From Candidatus Fermentibacterota bacterium (lineage in GTDB: Bacteria; Fermentibacterota; Fermentibacteria; Fermentibacterales; Fermentibacteraceae): a stretch of DNA of 29,994 bases. A model generated the notes under the pieces. That model saw nothing but the letters and a program-made list of their open reading frames with translations. It had not been told where the DNA came from and ran no database searches. Positions within the stretch are counted from its first letter, which is position 1, and each line of letters opens with the position of its first letter. Location: positions 1 to 29,994 of the forward strand of contig JAAYTY010000107.1 of NCBI GenBank assembly GCA_012523605.1, written 5' to 3'. The translations under genes were made by a program, and so were the position numbers. Shown here in pieces: positions 7,065 to 15,534 of the stretch.

Positions 7065-8621
7065 ATGGCCTGCTGGTGGGTCACGCCGGAGGAGATGGCT
7101 TTGTTCGACAGGCGAACGATATCAGCCGGCACCCCGGCCGAGGATCTCATGGAGCAGGCCGGCGCCGCGGTTTTCAAGACGGCCTCTCGCATGACATCCC
7201 CGGGTGACGGTCCGGTCGCCGTCTTCTGCGGGCCCGGCAACAACGGCGGCGACGGCTTCGTGACATCCAGACTGCTCATGCAGGCCGGCTACGACGTGCG
7301 GGCCGTGCTGGCCGCGGAATCGGCTTCCAGCATCTCCCCGCTCTGCATGAAGAACCTCGTGCGCTTCAGGGATTCCGGCGGCACCGTCATGGGAACGAAC
7401 CGCGTTCTGGAGACCGCGGGGGCACCGGCCCTCGTGATCGACGCACTGCTCGGCACGGGCCTCAGGGGTCCGCTGACCGGGGTGTTCGCCGCATGCGCAC
7501 AGGCCATGGCCGGCAGCGGGGCGCCCGTTCTCGCGGTGGACACCCCCTCCGGGATAGACGGCGCCACCGGTTTGATGGATCCCCTCACGCCGCGCGCCGC
7601 GGTCACCGTCTGTCTCGGCGCGGTCAAGGCGGGGCTCCTGCTCCCTCCTGGCTGCTCGAGGGCCGGATCCATCTTCCTTGCGGACATAGGAATAGGCGTG
7701 GACGAAAGGCCGGACAGGGAGCTGATGGACTTCGCCGCCGCAGCCGGAATGCTTCCTCCGAGGCCTGTAGACGCCCACAAGAACCTCTTCGGCAGGCTCA
7801 TGCTAATCGGGGGCTCGGAGGCCATGCCCGGCGCGGCGATGCTGATGACGATGGGCGCACTCAGGGCGGGAGCCGGCCTCGTTCACCTGTTCGTGCCCTA
7901 TCCGGCCGCGCCCGCGGTCTCAGGCAGGATACCGGAAGCGCTCAGCGGATACTTCCTGCCCGGCGATGTCACTTCCTTGCCGGATCCAGCCTCTTTCGAC
8001 GTCGTGGCGGCGGGCCCCGGCATGGGAGCGGGCGTGGACACATCCAAGATCGTGAGACACGTTCTGTTCGACTGGGACAAGCCTGTCGTGCTCGACGCCG
8101 ACGGGCTCAACGTTCTCGAGGGGTCTCTCACCGGCCTTGCCGCCAGGAAGTCGCCCTCGGTTCTGACCCCTCATCCGGGAGAGCTCCGCAGGATGACCGG
8201 TGGCGACTGGAGCGGTCAGCAGGGGGCCTGGGACATCGCGGCATCGCTGGCGAAAGCCACCGGTTCCGTGGTTCTGCTCAAGGGACGCCCGACAATGGTG
8301 TTCTCCCCCACGGGCCGCCGAATGCTCGTCCCCACCGGGAACAGCGGTCTCGCCACCGGCGGCAGCGGGGACGTGCTGACAGGAGTGATAGCGGCCCTGA
8401 TGGGACAGGGCGCGGGGCCCTTTGAGGCGGCAGCGCTCGGAGCCTTTATCCACGGGCTCTCGGCGGATCTGGCGGTCACGCGGACCTCCGGCAGGTCGCT
8501 GCTCCCGTCCGATGTGGCCGACGCCATGGGCAGGGCCTTCCTCTTGCTGGAGCACGGCTCCTTCCACGGGCTCGTACGCCTCGAAGGGAGATGGAATGGC
8601 CGCCTGTGGCCTGACCCGTGA
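7065..8621 (+). CDS. nnr: Bifunctional NAD(P)H-hydrate epimerase / ADP-dependent dehydratase
   Basis: The protein has 518 residues and repairs damaged NAD(P)HX. The N-terminal epimerase half (about 1-210) shows the TPEEMALFD and LMEQAG helices, GPGNNGGDG at 56-64, DALLGTGLRG and VDTPSGIDG. The C-terminal dehydratase half shows HKNLFGRLMLIGG, AAGPGMG, DADGLNVLE, LTPHPGEL and the catalytic loop TGGSGDVLTG. This is the YjeF-type fusion. The ATG at 7065 follows acpS by one base, an association seen in many bacteria. The 3' end overlaps the next gene by 26 bases. Confidence 0.95.
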   Translation: MACWWVTPEEMALFDRRTISAGTPAEDLMEQAGAAVFKTASRMTSPGDGPVAVFCGPGNNGGDGFVTSRLLMQAGYDVRAVLAAESASSISPLCMKNLVRFRDSGGTVMGTNRVLETAGAPALVIDALLGTGLRGPLTGVFAACAQAMAGSGAPVLAVDTPSGIDGATGLMDPLTPRAAVTVCLGAVKAGLLLPPGCSRAGSIFLADIGIGVDERPDRELMDFAAAAGMLPPRPVDAHKNLFGRLMLIGGSEAMPGAAMLMTMGALRAGAGLVHLFVPYPAAPAVSGRIPEALSGYFLPGDVTSLPDPASFDVVAAGPGMGAGVDTSKIVRHVLFDWDKPVVLDADGLNVLEGSLTGLAARKSPSVLTPHPGELRRMTGGDWSGQQGAWDIAASLAKATGSVVLLKGRPTMVFSPTGRRMLVPTGNSGLATGGSGDVLTGVIAALMGQGAGPFEAAALGAFIHGLSADLAVTRTSGRSLLPSDVADAMGRAFLLLEHGSFHGLVRLEGRWNGRLWPDP

Positions 8622-9162
8622 CGAAGCTCTGGAGATGCTCAGGAAGGGCGTCTCCAATCTCAATCTCCAGAGGCACTGCCTCGCGACCGGCGCGATCATG
8701 AGGTCCCTGGCGCGCACCAGGGGCGCGGACGAGGATCTCTGGGAGACAACAGGGCTGCTGCACGACCTGGATTACGAGGAGACCGAATCCACACCGGAAA
8801 TCCACGGTTTGAAGACCGCGGAACGTCTCGAGGGGCTCCTGCCGCCCGAATGCATCGACGCCATAAAAGCCCACAATGGCGAGAACAACGGATTTGCCCG
8901 GAAGACCGATTTCGACAGGCTTCTGACCGCGGCTGAATGCGTCACCGGGCTGATCACCGCCACGGCGCTCGTCTATCCCGACAGGAAGCTGGCACCCGTC
9001 GAGCCGCGCGCCGTTGTAAAGAGAATGACGAAGACCGGCTTCGCCCGGTCCGTGAGCCGGGAGGGAATCATGGAGTGCGAGAAGGCCGGATGGAGCCTGG
9101 ACGACTTCGTAGCCCTCTCGCTGGAAGCCATGAAATCCATATCAGAAGACCTGGGTCTCTGA
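8596..9162 (+). CDS. HD-domain hydrolase
   Basis: The protein has 188 residues with an HD-superfamily metal site: His27 in LQRHCL, HD at 56-57 in GLLHDLDYE and His93 in IKAHNGEN. The last acidic ligand position appears to be Glu114 in TAAECVTGLI, where related proteins usually have Asp. The segment TGLITATALVYP is typical of small stand-alone HD proteins. A phosphohydrolase activity is likely, but the substrate is unknown. The ATG at 8596 lies five bases after GGGAG and inside the end of nnr, so the two are translationally coupled. Confidence 0.85.
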   Translation: MAACGLTRDEALEMLRKGVSNLNLQRHCLATGAIMRSLARTRGADEDLWETTGLLHDLDYEETESTPEIHGLKTAERLEGLLPPECIDAIKAHNGENNGFARKTDFDRLLTAAECVTGLITATALVYPDRKLAPVEPRAVVKRMTKTGFARSVSREGIMECEKAGWSLDDFVALSLEAMKSISEDLGL

Positions 9163-9182
9163 CGCGAGAGGCTGGTGAGCAA

Positions 9183-10328
9183 GTGAAGACCGTCATCGAG
9201 AGGCTGGGCGAGTTGAACCTCCAGGTGCGCTCCACGTCGTTCTCGAGAGGCTCCAGCGGGTTTGCGTGCTATCGCATGGACGGCGACCCCTCAACGGTCG
9301 AGGAGAGGCTGAGGGCCGCTGGGGCGCTTGCAGCAGCCACGGGCCGCTGCAGGAGGGTAGCCCTCACCTCGCCTCTCGACATGAAGAACGAGGAGGAGGC
9401 GGCCAGGGTCGCGGGCCTCCTGTCGGAGCTCTCCCTGGAGGCGGGTTCGTTCTATCCCGACATCTACACGCCCAGAAAGGGAGGCGCCCTCGGTCCGCGT
9501 CTTATGTACGGAAGCCTCTCCAGCCCGTTCACGGATGTCCGCGTGGGAAGCATCTCGTACGTCACCCGGTCGATGGACCTGATGAGGGCCGTGGGCTCCC
9601 GTCAGGCGGTCCTGTGGATACACGACGGAATAGACACTCCCGGTGAGAAGAACCTTACGGACATGCTCAACAGGATTCTCAACGGCCTGAGACAGATCGG
9701 CATCTCGCTCCACAAGAGCGAGAACATGCTCCTAGACTGGAGGCCGTTCGATCCATCCTTCTGCTCCATGGCGGTGTCGGACTGGGGAACCGCCGCGTGG
9801 CTCTGCCGCGAGACCGACCCCTCGTGCAGGGTTCTTCTGGACACGGCCTCGCTCCTTCCGGGCGCCAGCCTCGACAGCATAGTCGTCGCGATGCTCCACC
9901 AGAAGATCCTCGGCATGGTGAGGCTCTCCGACAGCAGGCTGTCACAGGGCTCGCTTCCTGCCGGGGTCATCGATCCCGCAGCTCTCTTCCGCTTCTTCGT
10001 CAACCTCCTCCAGGCCGAGAAGGCCGGGCTTTGCTCCATTCCCGAGATGGTCTTCGAACTGGCCCCCTCCGCCCGCACCGGCAGTATCGTCGAAACCGTC
10101 CTCCTCGCCGTAGAAAACGTCGAGACGGCCTTTGCGGCGGCCATGCTGGTCAACCCCGACGAACTCGCCGAACTCCAGAACAAGCCCGACCCGTTCCAGG
10201 CCGAACGCCTGCTGGAGGATGCCATGCTCACGGACGTGAGACCCGTGGTGCGCGCCTGGCGCGAGGAGAAGGGTCTCCCGGTGAATCCGGTGGAGCAACT
10301 CAGGAAAGGTGCTGGAGCCCGGGGCTGA
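9183..10328 (+). CDS. Rhamnose-isomerase-like TIM-barrel protein with altered metal site
   Basis: The protein has 381 residues. From about residue 135 the order of blocks follows bacterial L-rhamnose/xylose-isomerase-like TIM barrels: LWIHDGIDTPGEKN, LDWRPFDPSF, VSDWGTAAWLC, VLLDTASLLPG, LSDSRL, VIDPAALFRFF, then a C-terminal TDVRPVVRAWREEKGLP. Where active homologs carry the second catalytic His (VDLGHH-like), the substrate His before NDSR and the Asp pair after it, this protein has VLLDTASL, MVRLSDSR and LSQGSL. Catalysis as an ordinary sugar isomerase is therefore doubtful. The start is GTG 9183 with only a weak GAGAGG upstream; it is 20 bases after the HD gene. The true substrate is unknown. 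Confidence 0.65.
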   Translation: MKTVIERLGELNLQVRSTSFSRGSSGFACYRMDGDPSTVEERLRAAGALAAATGRCRRVALTSPLDMKNEEEAARVAGLLSELSLEAGSFYPDIYTPRKGGALGPRLMYGSLSSPFTDVRVGSISYVTRSMDLMRAVGSRQAVLWIHDGIDTPGEKNLTDMLNRILNGLRQIGISLHKSENMLLDWRPFDPSFCSMAVSDWGTAAWLCRETDPSCRVLLDTASLLPGASLDSIVVAMLHQKILGMVRLSDSRLSQGSLPAGVIDPAALFRFFVNLLQAEKAGLCSIPEMVFELAPSARTGSIVETVLLAVENVETAFAAAMLVNPDELAELQNKPDPFQAERLLEDAMLTDVRPVVRAWREEKGLPVNPVEQLRKGAGARG

Positions 10329-10353
10329 TACCGGGACTGAAAGTAACGGAGAA

Positions 10354-10375
10354 GCCGGGCGCTCCGCTTCCCGGC
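10354..10375. terminator. Hairpin between convergent genes
   Basis: GCCGGG (10354-10359) pairs with CCCGGC (10370-10375) around a ten-base loop, between a plus-strand and a minus-strand gene. Read on the minus strand it is followed by the pyrimidine-rich TTCTCCGTTACTTTC, so it most likely ends the ptb-buk-ior transcript. Confidence 0.45.
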
Positions 10376-10405
10376 GGGGCTCGGCTCCTCCGGTCGAAAT
10401 CCGCG

Positions 10406-10993
10406 TCACACCCCGGCCGTGAGTTGCATCCCCCTCTGCAGGGCGGCTTCGTTCACCGCGAGAGCCTTGGCGGGCAACCGCATCCGCAGGGACTCCTCCA
10501 GAGTCCCCGGAGGAAGCCCGAGCCACCTGGCCGCGGCGCCCACCATCACCGTATTGGCGACCCTGGGGTCCCCCAGCCCCGCCGCCTCCTCGACCGCGCC
10601 CAGGAACCGGAACGGTACGCCCATGGCTTCCAGCCCCGCCGATACGTCAGGATACTCGGCCTGCCCCGTATTCACGCTCAGCGGCATTATCTCGAGGTCG
10701 CACGCCAGAAGCATCCCGTCGCCCCGGAGGAAGTGAGCCCACCTCAACGCCTCCAGCTTTTCCAGCGCGAGGACCAGGTGTGCCCTGCCCGCTTCTATCA
10801 TCGGGCTCCATACCTTCCGCCCGTATCTCACGTGACTGCTCACACTGCCGCCCCTCTGGGCCATGCCGTGCACTTCGCTCTTCTTGACGTCGAACCCCGC
10901 AAGCAGAGCTGCGCCGCAGATGACCTCGCTCGCGAACAGGATGCCCTGCCCGCCGGTGCCGCAAAGGAGGATGTTCCTCGCTTCGTCGCTCAT
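10406..10993 (-). CDS. iorB: Indolepyruvate:ferredoxin oxidoreductase, beta subunit
   Basis: The protein has 195 residues. It opens NILLCGTGGQGILFASEVI and continues KKSEVHGMAQRGGSVSSHVRYG, the conserved gamma-domain signature of 2-oxoacid:ferredoxin oxidoreductases. LALEKLEALRW and ANTVMVGAAARWLGLP follow in the usual order. With IorA it oxidatively decarboxylates aryl pyruvates (and possibly branched 2-oxoacids) to acyl-CoA and reduced ferredoxin. The ATG at 10993 overlaps the iorA stop as ATGA and is preceded by GGAGGT. Confidence 0.93.
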   Translation of the reverse strand: MSDEARNILLCGTGGQGILFASEVICGAALLAGFDVKKSEVHGMAQRGGSVSSHVRYGRKVWSPMIEAGRAHLVLALEKLEALRWAHFLRGDGMLLACDLEIMPLSVNTGQAEYPDVSAGLEAMGVPFRFLGAVEEAAGLGDPRVANTVMVGAAARWLGLPPGTLEESLRMRLPAKALAVNEAALQRGMQLTAGV

Positions 10994-12780
10994 CTCGCAC
11001 CTCCAGCGTCCTTGGTGAGGGCGCCCTTCGGGCACACGTCGGCGCAAAGCCTGCACTCGGGGTAGCAGAGCATGGCGTTGACCACCGGACGGCCATCGAC
11101 GAAGCTCAGTGCCGGACAGCCCAGCGACATGCAGCGCCTGCAGCTGACGCACTTCGCGGGGTCGAGCACGGCTACGGCGCGATGCTCCGGGCGGCGGATC
11201 ATCACGCACGGACGGCGGGTGATCACCACCGAGACCTCCGGCACCGCCATCTCCTCCTTCAGGATCCTCTCGAGGCTCTTCAGATCGTGCGGATCGACAA
11301 CGGTCACCCTGTCCACTCCGCATGCGCGGCAGACGGCCTCCAAGTCGAGCTTGCGAGCAGGTTCGCCCCTGAGGCTGAACCCGGTGGCCGGATGCTGCTG
11401 CCCGCCGGTCATCGCCGTTATCCCGTTGTCCATGATGAGCACCGTGCCGGTACAGCCGTTGTAGACCATGTCTATGAGGCCGGTGATTCCGGAGTGGATG
11501 AAGGTCGAGTCCCCGATGGCGGCGACAATCCTGCCCGCCACCGCATCCCGTCCGAGAGCCTTCTCCAGGCCGCTTAGCACGGTGATCGCCGCGCCCATGC
11601 ACAGGACCGTATCTACCGCCTCAAGCGGAGGCATGAGGCCGAGGGTGTAGCAGCCTATGTCGCTGGTGGAGCCGGCTTTGATCCTGTTGAGCACCCAGAA
11701 CGCCCCGCGATGGGGACAGCCAGGGCACAGCGTGGGGGGTCTCTGAGGCACCTGCGCAGGCGCGAAGACAGGCGGCTCCACGGTTTCCGGCGCCAGAGCC
11801 CGCCTGGCGAGGCCTGGTTCGAGCTCACCCTCGAGGCTTATGTACTTCTTCCCCTCGACCGGTGCGAGGAAATGCGCCCTGATCTGCTCCTCGAGGAAGG
11901 GCTCCCCCTCCTCGACCACCCTGACCTCCTTCATCTCAGCCAGGAATCGTCCTATGAGATCCCAGGGGAGCGGCCATGTCAGGGCCAGCCTGAGGAAGGA
12001 TGCGTCCGGCAGAACCTCCCTGGCGTGCTGGTATGATACGCCGCTGGTTATCACCCCCAGAGACCGGCTCCCGGCGATGGACAGGTTGAGAGGGAAGGTC
12101 TCTCCGAAAGCGGACAGATCGAGGGTCCTCTTCTCGACTCTGGCATGCATGCCCTTCGCGAAGGCGGGGATGGGGATGCGCTTCCTGATGTCCCGCGTGT
12201 AGCCCTTCGGCGGGAACTCGCGCCTCGGTCCCGCCTGCACCACGCTCAGCGAGTGGCTTATTCTGGTGGTGGTCCTGAGCATCACAGGTGTGTCGAAGCG
12301 TTCCGAGATCTCGAGCCCCCATCCCACGAGGTCCAGCGCATCCTGGCTGTCAGAGGGCTCCAGTATCGGAACCTTCGCCGCTCGGGCCATCAGCCGGTTG
12401 TCCTGCTCGTTCTGGGAACTGTGCATGCCCGGGTCGTCGGCGGAGACGACCACTATGCCGCCAGTGGCGCCGACATAGCTGAGAGTGAAGAGCGGATCCG
12501 CGGCTACGTTGAGGCCGACGTGCTTCATGGCCGAGAGCGTCCGGGCGCCGCCGTAGGAGGCTCCCGCCACCGTCTCGAGAGCCACTTTCTCGTTGGTCGC
12601 CCACTGTGCGGTGATCTCGGGGTAGTGCTCGCCGATGGCCTCGAGGATCTCGGTGGAGGGCGTGCCCGGATATGCCGCCGCGAAGGTCACCCCGTGCTCC
12701 CAGGCGCCCCTGGCGATGGCCTCGTTCCCGGAGAGGAGCAGCCTGCCCTCTCTCACGGCATTCAGCCTGCCCTGCTTCAT
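10990..12780 (-). CDS. iorA: Indolepyruvate:ferredoxin oxidoreductase, alpha subunit
   Basis: The protein has 596 residues. The N-terminal pyrimidine-binding domain shows LLSGNEAIARGAWEHGVTFAAAYPGTPSTEI and DDPGMHSSQNEQDNR. The thiamine-diphosphate domain shows CPGCPHRGAFW, GDSTFIHSGITGL and MDNGITAMTGGQQHP. The C-terminal ferredoxin domain has two four-cysteine sets, near residues 544-555 (CxxCxxCx4C) and 572-583 (Cx3CxxCx3CP), as typical of IorA. GGAGG precedes the ATG, 15 bases after buk. Position behind ptb and buk indicates fermentation of 2-oxoacids made by amino-acid transamination. Confidence 0.95.
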   Translation of the reverse strand: MKQGRLNAVREGRLLLSGNEAIARGAWEHGVTFAAAYPGTPSTEILEAIGEHYPEITAQWATNEKVALETVAGASYGGARTLSAMKHVGLNVAADPLFTLSYVGATGGIVVVSADDPGMHSSQNEQDNRLMARAAKVPILEPSDSQDALDLVGWGLEISERFDTPVMLRTTTRISHSLSVVQAGPRREFPPKGYTRDIRKRIPIPAFAKGMHARVEKRTLDLSAFGETFPLNLSIAGSRSLGVITSGVSYQHAREVLPDASFLRLALTWPLPWDLIGRFLAEMKEVRVVEEGEPFLEEQIRAHFLAPVEGKKYISLEGELEPGLARRALAPETVEPPVFAPAQVPQRPPTLCPGCPHRGAFWVLNRIKAGSTSDIGCYTLGLMPPLEAVDTVLCMGAAITVLSGLEKALGRDAVAGRIVAAIGDSTFIHSGITGLIDMVYNGCTGTVLIMDNGITAMTGGQQHPATGFSLRGEPARKLDLEAVCRACGVDRVTVVDPHDLKSLERILKEEMAVPEVSVVITRRPCVMIRRPEHRAVAVLDPAKCVSCRRCMSLGCPALSFVDGRPVVNAMLCYPECRLCADVCPKGALTKDAGGAR

Positions 12781-12795
12781 GGATGCCTCCGATTC

Positions 12796-13869
12796 CTACT
12801 CGTAGGTTCTCTCGATCTCTTTTCCGTCGAGAACCCGCATGACGCCCCGCACCAGGGCCTCCAGCTCGGCCTCGCCCGGAAAGACGACAACCGGGCCGAG
12901 GAAGGAAAGCCCTTCCATGATCCGGTCGGTTATCCAGCGGTTGTGGGCCATGCCCCCGGTCACGACGATGCAGTCCACTTCGCCGTGAAGGGCGGCGGCC
13001 ATGGCCCCGCCCTCCTTCACGAACTGGTATGTCATCGCCCTGAGGACGAGATCGGCCCGGGCATCTCCTGCGGCGGCTCTTTCGACCGCCTCTCCGACAT
13101 GGTCGGTCCCCAGGTAGGCGAAGAGCCCGCCCTCCTTCAGGAACATCCTGGAGAGGTCTTTCGCGGTGTATTTCCCTCCCGTGCAGAGCTCTATCAGCCC
13201 TGTCACGGGCAGGGAGCCCGTTCTCTGGGAACTGAAGGGCCCGCCGTCGTTGGCGTTGTTGGTGTCTATCATCAGGCCCTTCCTGATGGCGTTGACCGAA
13301 ACGCCGCTCCCGAGGTGCAGGACGACCATGTTGAGTTCGCCGAGAGGCCTTCCCAGCTTCTCCGCGGCCTTGTATGCGACCATTCTGATGTTCAGAGCGT
13401 GGCTGAGGCTCTTCCTGGGCAGAAGGGGATGCCCGGACAAACGTGCTTCCTCGATCATCTCGTCCACGCATACGGGATCCACGAAATAGGCGGGCCGCCC
13501 GAGAGGCCTGGCGATGGCATCCGCCAGCGGGGCGCCGAGGTTGGACGGATGATCGGCCTGCAGTGTCGTCCCTTCCGCTATGTCCCTCAGAAGGGCGTCA
13601 TTGACCCTGTAGGTGCCGGCGGCAAGAGGTTTGAAGGTGCCGCCCCTGCCCACGGCGGCGGTCATCGAAGAGGGGTCGAAGCCTCGCGCCGCGAGGGCGG
13701 AAAGGATCAGATCCCTTCTCATCGGGATCTGGTCGAAGGTGGAGTGGAACTTCGCCAGGTCCTCCGGAAGGTGGCGGACGCTCTCCTCGAAGACCGGCGA
13801 GTCCTCCTCGTACACACCGATCTTCGTGGAGGTGCCCCCGGGATTGATAGCCAGGAACAGCCTACCCAT
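12796..13869 (-). CDS. buk: Butyrate kinase family protein
   Basis: The protein has 357 residues, standard for Buk. ASKHA-kinase motifs appear in order: FLAINPGGTSTKIGVYE (phosphate 1), AAVGRGGTFKPL, NLGAPLADAIA, VVLHLGSGVSVNAI (phosphate 2), NDGGPFSSQRTGSLP and VVTGGMAHN (adenosine). It makes ATP from acyl-phosphate and ADP. Beside iorAB the likely substrates are aryl-acetyl, isobutyryl or isovaleryl phosphates rather than only butyryl phosphate. Its ATG overlaps the end of ptb by eight bases. Confidence 0.95.
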   Translation of the reverse strand: MGRLFLAINPGGTSTKIGVYEEDSPVFEESVRHLPEDLAKFHSTFDQIPMRRDLILSALAARGFDPSSMTAAVGRGGTFKPLAAGTYRVNDALLRDIAEGTTLQADHPSNLGAPLADAIARPLGRPAYFVDPVCVDEMIEEARLSGHPLLPRKSLSHALNIRMVAYKAAEKLGRPLGELNMVVLHLGSGVSVNAIRKGLMIDTNNANDGGPFSSQRTGSLPVTGLIELCTGGKYTAKDLSRMFLKEGGLFAYLGTDHVGEAVERAAAGDARADLVLRAMTYQFVKEGGAMAAALHGEVDCIVVTGGMAHNRWITDRIMEGLSFLGPVVVFPGEAELEALVRGVMRVLDGKEIERTYE

Positions 13870-14761
13870 CGCCGCCTCCGATCACGGTTCCCAGTGCGAG
13901 TGAGTTGAGCTTCGTCTCTGCTCTGTCGGACCGCGACAGCATCACTACCGGGGCCGACGCCCCGGCGATCAGGCCCCCCGCCGAGGTGTCGGTCATGTAC
14001 ATGAAGCCCTTGGCGAAGATGTTGCCGCACGAGATGTCGGGGGTGACAAGGATGTCGGCGCGCCCGGCCACCGGGCCGGATATCTTCTTGATGGCGGCCG
14101 CCTCCGGATCCATCGCTCCATCCACCGCCAGCGGCCCCTGCACCTCCACCCCCGGGATCCCCTGCCGGGCTATGGAGGCGAAGACCTTCGTCTCCGGGAT
14201 ATTCTCGTCCTCGACCTCGACGGCCGCGAGGAGCGCCACGCGTGGCACGGCGCATCCCAGCCGCCTCATGACCCAGGCCGCGTTCTCGACGATCTGGACC
14301 ACCTGGGAAGGATCCGGCCTGGGCACCATTCCCCCGTCCGTGACGGCCACCAGCCTGTCCTGCCTGGGGGCGTGTATCACGGCGACATGGCTCAGGAGCC
14401 TGCCCGTGCGCAGCCCGTGCTCCTTGTCGAGGACGGCCTTCAGCATGACGGAAGTCTTTAGGAGACCCTTCATGAGCATCGTGCATTCGCCCGAGCTGAC
14501 GCTCCTGACAGCCAGCCTGGCGGCCTCCTCCTCGGTTTCCGCATCCACCACCCCGATCTCGGGAGGCAGCGGCCGGCCCAGTTTCGCGGCGGTCTCCTCC
14601 ACGGCGGCGGCCGGGGCGAAGACGACCGCGCTGGCCAGCCCCTCCCCGGCGGCGGCGAGAAGCGCCTCGATGGAGGCCTCGTCGTGCCCCATGGGAACGG
14701 CCACCCTGGCTCCCTTTTTCCCTCGGGCGGCATTCCTGATCTCGTCGAAGCTCCTGTACAA
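13862..14761 (-). CDS. ptb: Phosphate butyryltransferase family protein
   Basis: The protein has 299 residues, the usual Ptb length. Recognisable blocks are LYRSFDEIRNAARG at the start, MLMKGLLKTSVMLKAVLD, then RLLSHVAVIH, VTDGGMVPRPD, VQGPLAVDGAMDPEAA and DILVTPDISCGNIFAKGF. It converts acyl-CoA and phosphate to acyl-phosphate for Buk. The start is TTG at 14761, chosen because GGAGGGAGG lies six bases upstream; an in-frame ATG 28 codons earlier would extend through the putative promoter region and has no family match. First gene of ptb-buk-iorA-iorB. Confidence 0.92.
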   Translation of the reverse strand: MYRSFDEIRNAARGKKGARVAVPMGHDEASIEALLAAAGEGLASAVVFAPAAAVEETAAKLGRPLPPEIGVVDAETEEEAARLAVRSVSSGECTMLMKGLLKTSVMLKAVLDKEHGLRTGRLLSHVAVIHAPRQDRLVAVTDGGMVPRPDPSQVVQIVENAAWVMRRLGCAVPRVALLAAVEVEDENIPETKVFASIARQGIPGVEVQGPLAVDGAMDPEAAAIKKISGPVAGRADILVTPDISCGNIFAKGFMYMTDTSAGGLIAGASAPVVMLSRSDRAETKLNSLALGTVIGGGDG

Positions 14762-14847
14762 TCCCGACCTCCCTCCAAGTGCAGAGGACCGTCGCACGAC
14801 GCCACGGTGTTTTGTTATTATGTCGCCGGGCATACGAAGGGCCAAGA
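14762..14847. promoter_or_regulatory. Divergent promoter region with AT-rich patch
   Basis: This gap separates ptb (minus) from the HAD gene (plus). It contains an AT-rich run at 14809-14821, unlike its GC-rich surroundings, with TATTAT (14816-14821) on the plus strand and TAATAA on the minus strand as possible -10 elements. No good -35 was found for either. Confidence 0.35.
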
Positions 14848-15534
14848 ATGCAGTCCAGCCCTCCAGACATCGTCTCCGCGCTGCGCGCAGCCCGCGGGAT
14901 TCTGCTCGACTTCGACGGAGTCATCGCCGACAGCGAGCCCGTCTATCACAGGTCCTACTGCGAAGCTCTCGCGCCGTGGGGTCTTTCCATCGAGCAGGAG
15001 GAGTACTGGCTGCACTTCAGTTCGCTCGGAACCGGCCTCGAGGGCTTCGTCGAGCGGCACGGGATCGCAGGCCTTGATATCGAGGAGGTGAAGAGGACAC
15101 AGCGGCGCATCTATGCCGGGCTCTGCGCACGGGGGGAGATCCCCCTCATGCCCGGGGCGGCGGAACTGCTTGAGGAGCTGAATGCCGGAGTCTGGCGGCA
15201 CCCCTGGGCGATCGCCTCGAACACCGACAGCGCGCTCATCGAAACCATCCTCTCGCTGAACTCTCTGCGCATCCCTCTCGTTGTCGGAGGTTCCGGCCTC
15301 GCCCCGAAACCCGCCCCCGACATTCTCCTCGCCGCCGCAGGGGCGACGGGCTGCCCGCCGGAGAGAACGCTCGTTTTCGACGACGCGTGGAAGGGTCTCG
15401 CGGCTGCAAGGGCGGGCGGTTTCATACCGGTTCTCGTGAGGGGCGGTCTCTATAGAGTGATCGTGTCCGAAGCCGTACTCGAGATAGACGGCATCGCTTC
15501 CCTCCTCCCGGCGATCAGGGAGGCCGCGGCGTGA
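14848..15534 (+). CDS. HAD-superfamily phosphatase (beta-phosphoglucomutase/Gph-like)
   Basis: The protein has 228 residues. Motif I is DFDGVIADSEP with nucleophile Asp21 and Asp23. Motif II is the Ser of AIASNTD, motif III the Lys of APKPAPDILL and motif IV the DD of LVFDDAWKGLAAARAGG. The alpha-helical cap between motifs I and II is of the type found in phosphoglycolate phosphatases and beta-phosphoglucomutases. The substrate cannot be read from the sequence. The ATG at 14848 follows GAAGGG by seven bases. Its stop overlaps the next start. Confidence 0.88.
   Translation: MQSSPPDIVSALRAARGILLDFDGVIADSEPVYHRSYCEALAPWGLSIEQEEYWLHFSSLGTGLEGFVERHGIAGLDIEEVKRTQRRIYAGLCARGEIPLMPGAAELLEELNAGVWRHPWAIASNTDSALIETILSLNSLRIPLVVGGSGLAPKPAPDILLAAAGATGCPPERTLVFDDAWKGLAAARAGGFIPVLVRGGLYRVIVSEAVLEIDGIASLLPAIREAAA

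Noticed and set aside
12145..13908. 587-residue open frame on the plus strand
   Set aside because: It runs antisense through iorA and buk, has no recognisable domain, and spans the gap between two well-identified genes.
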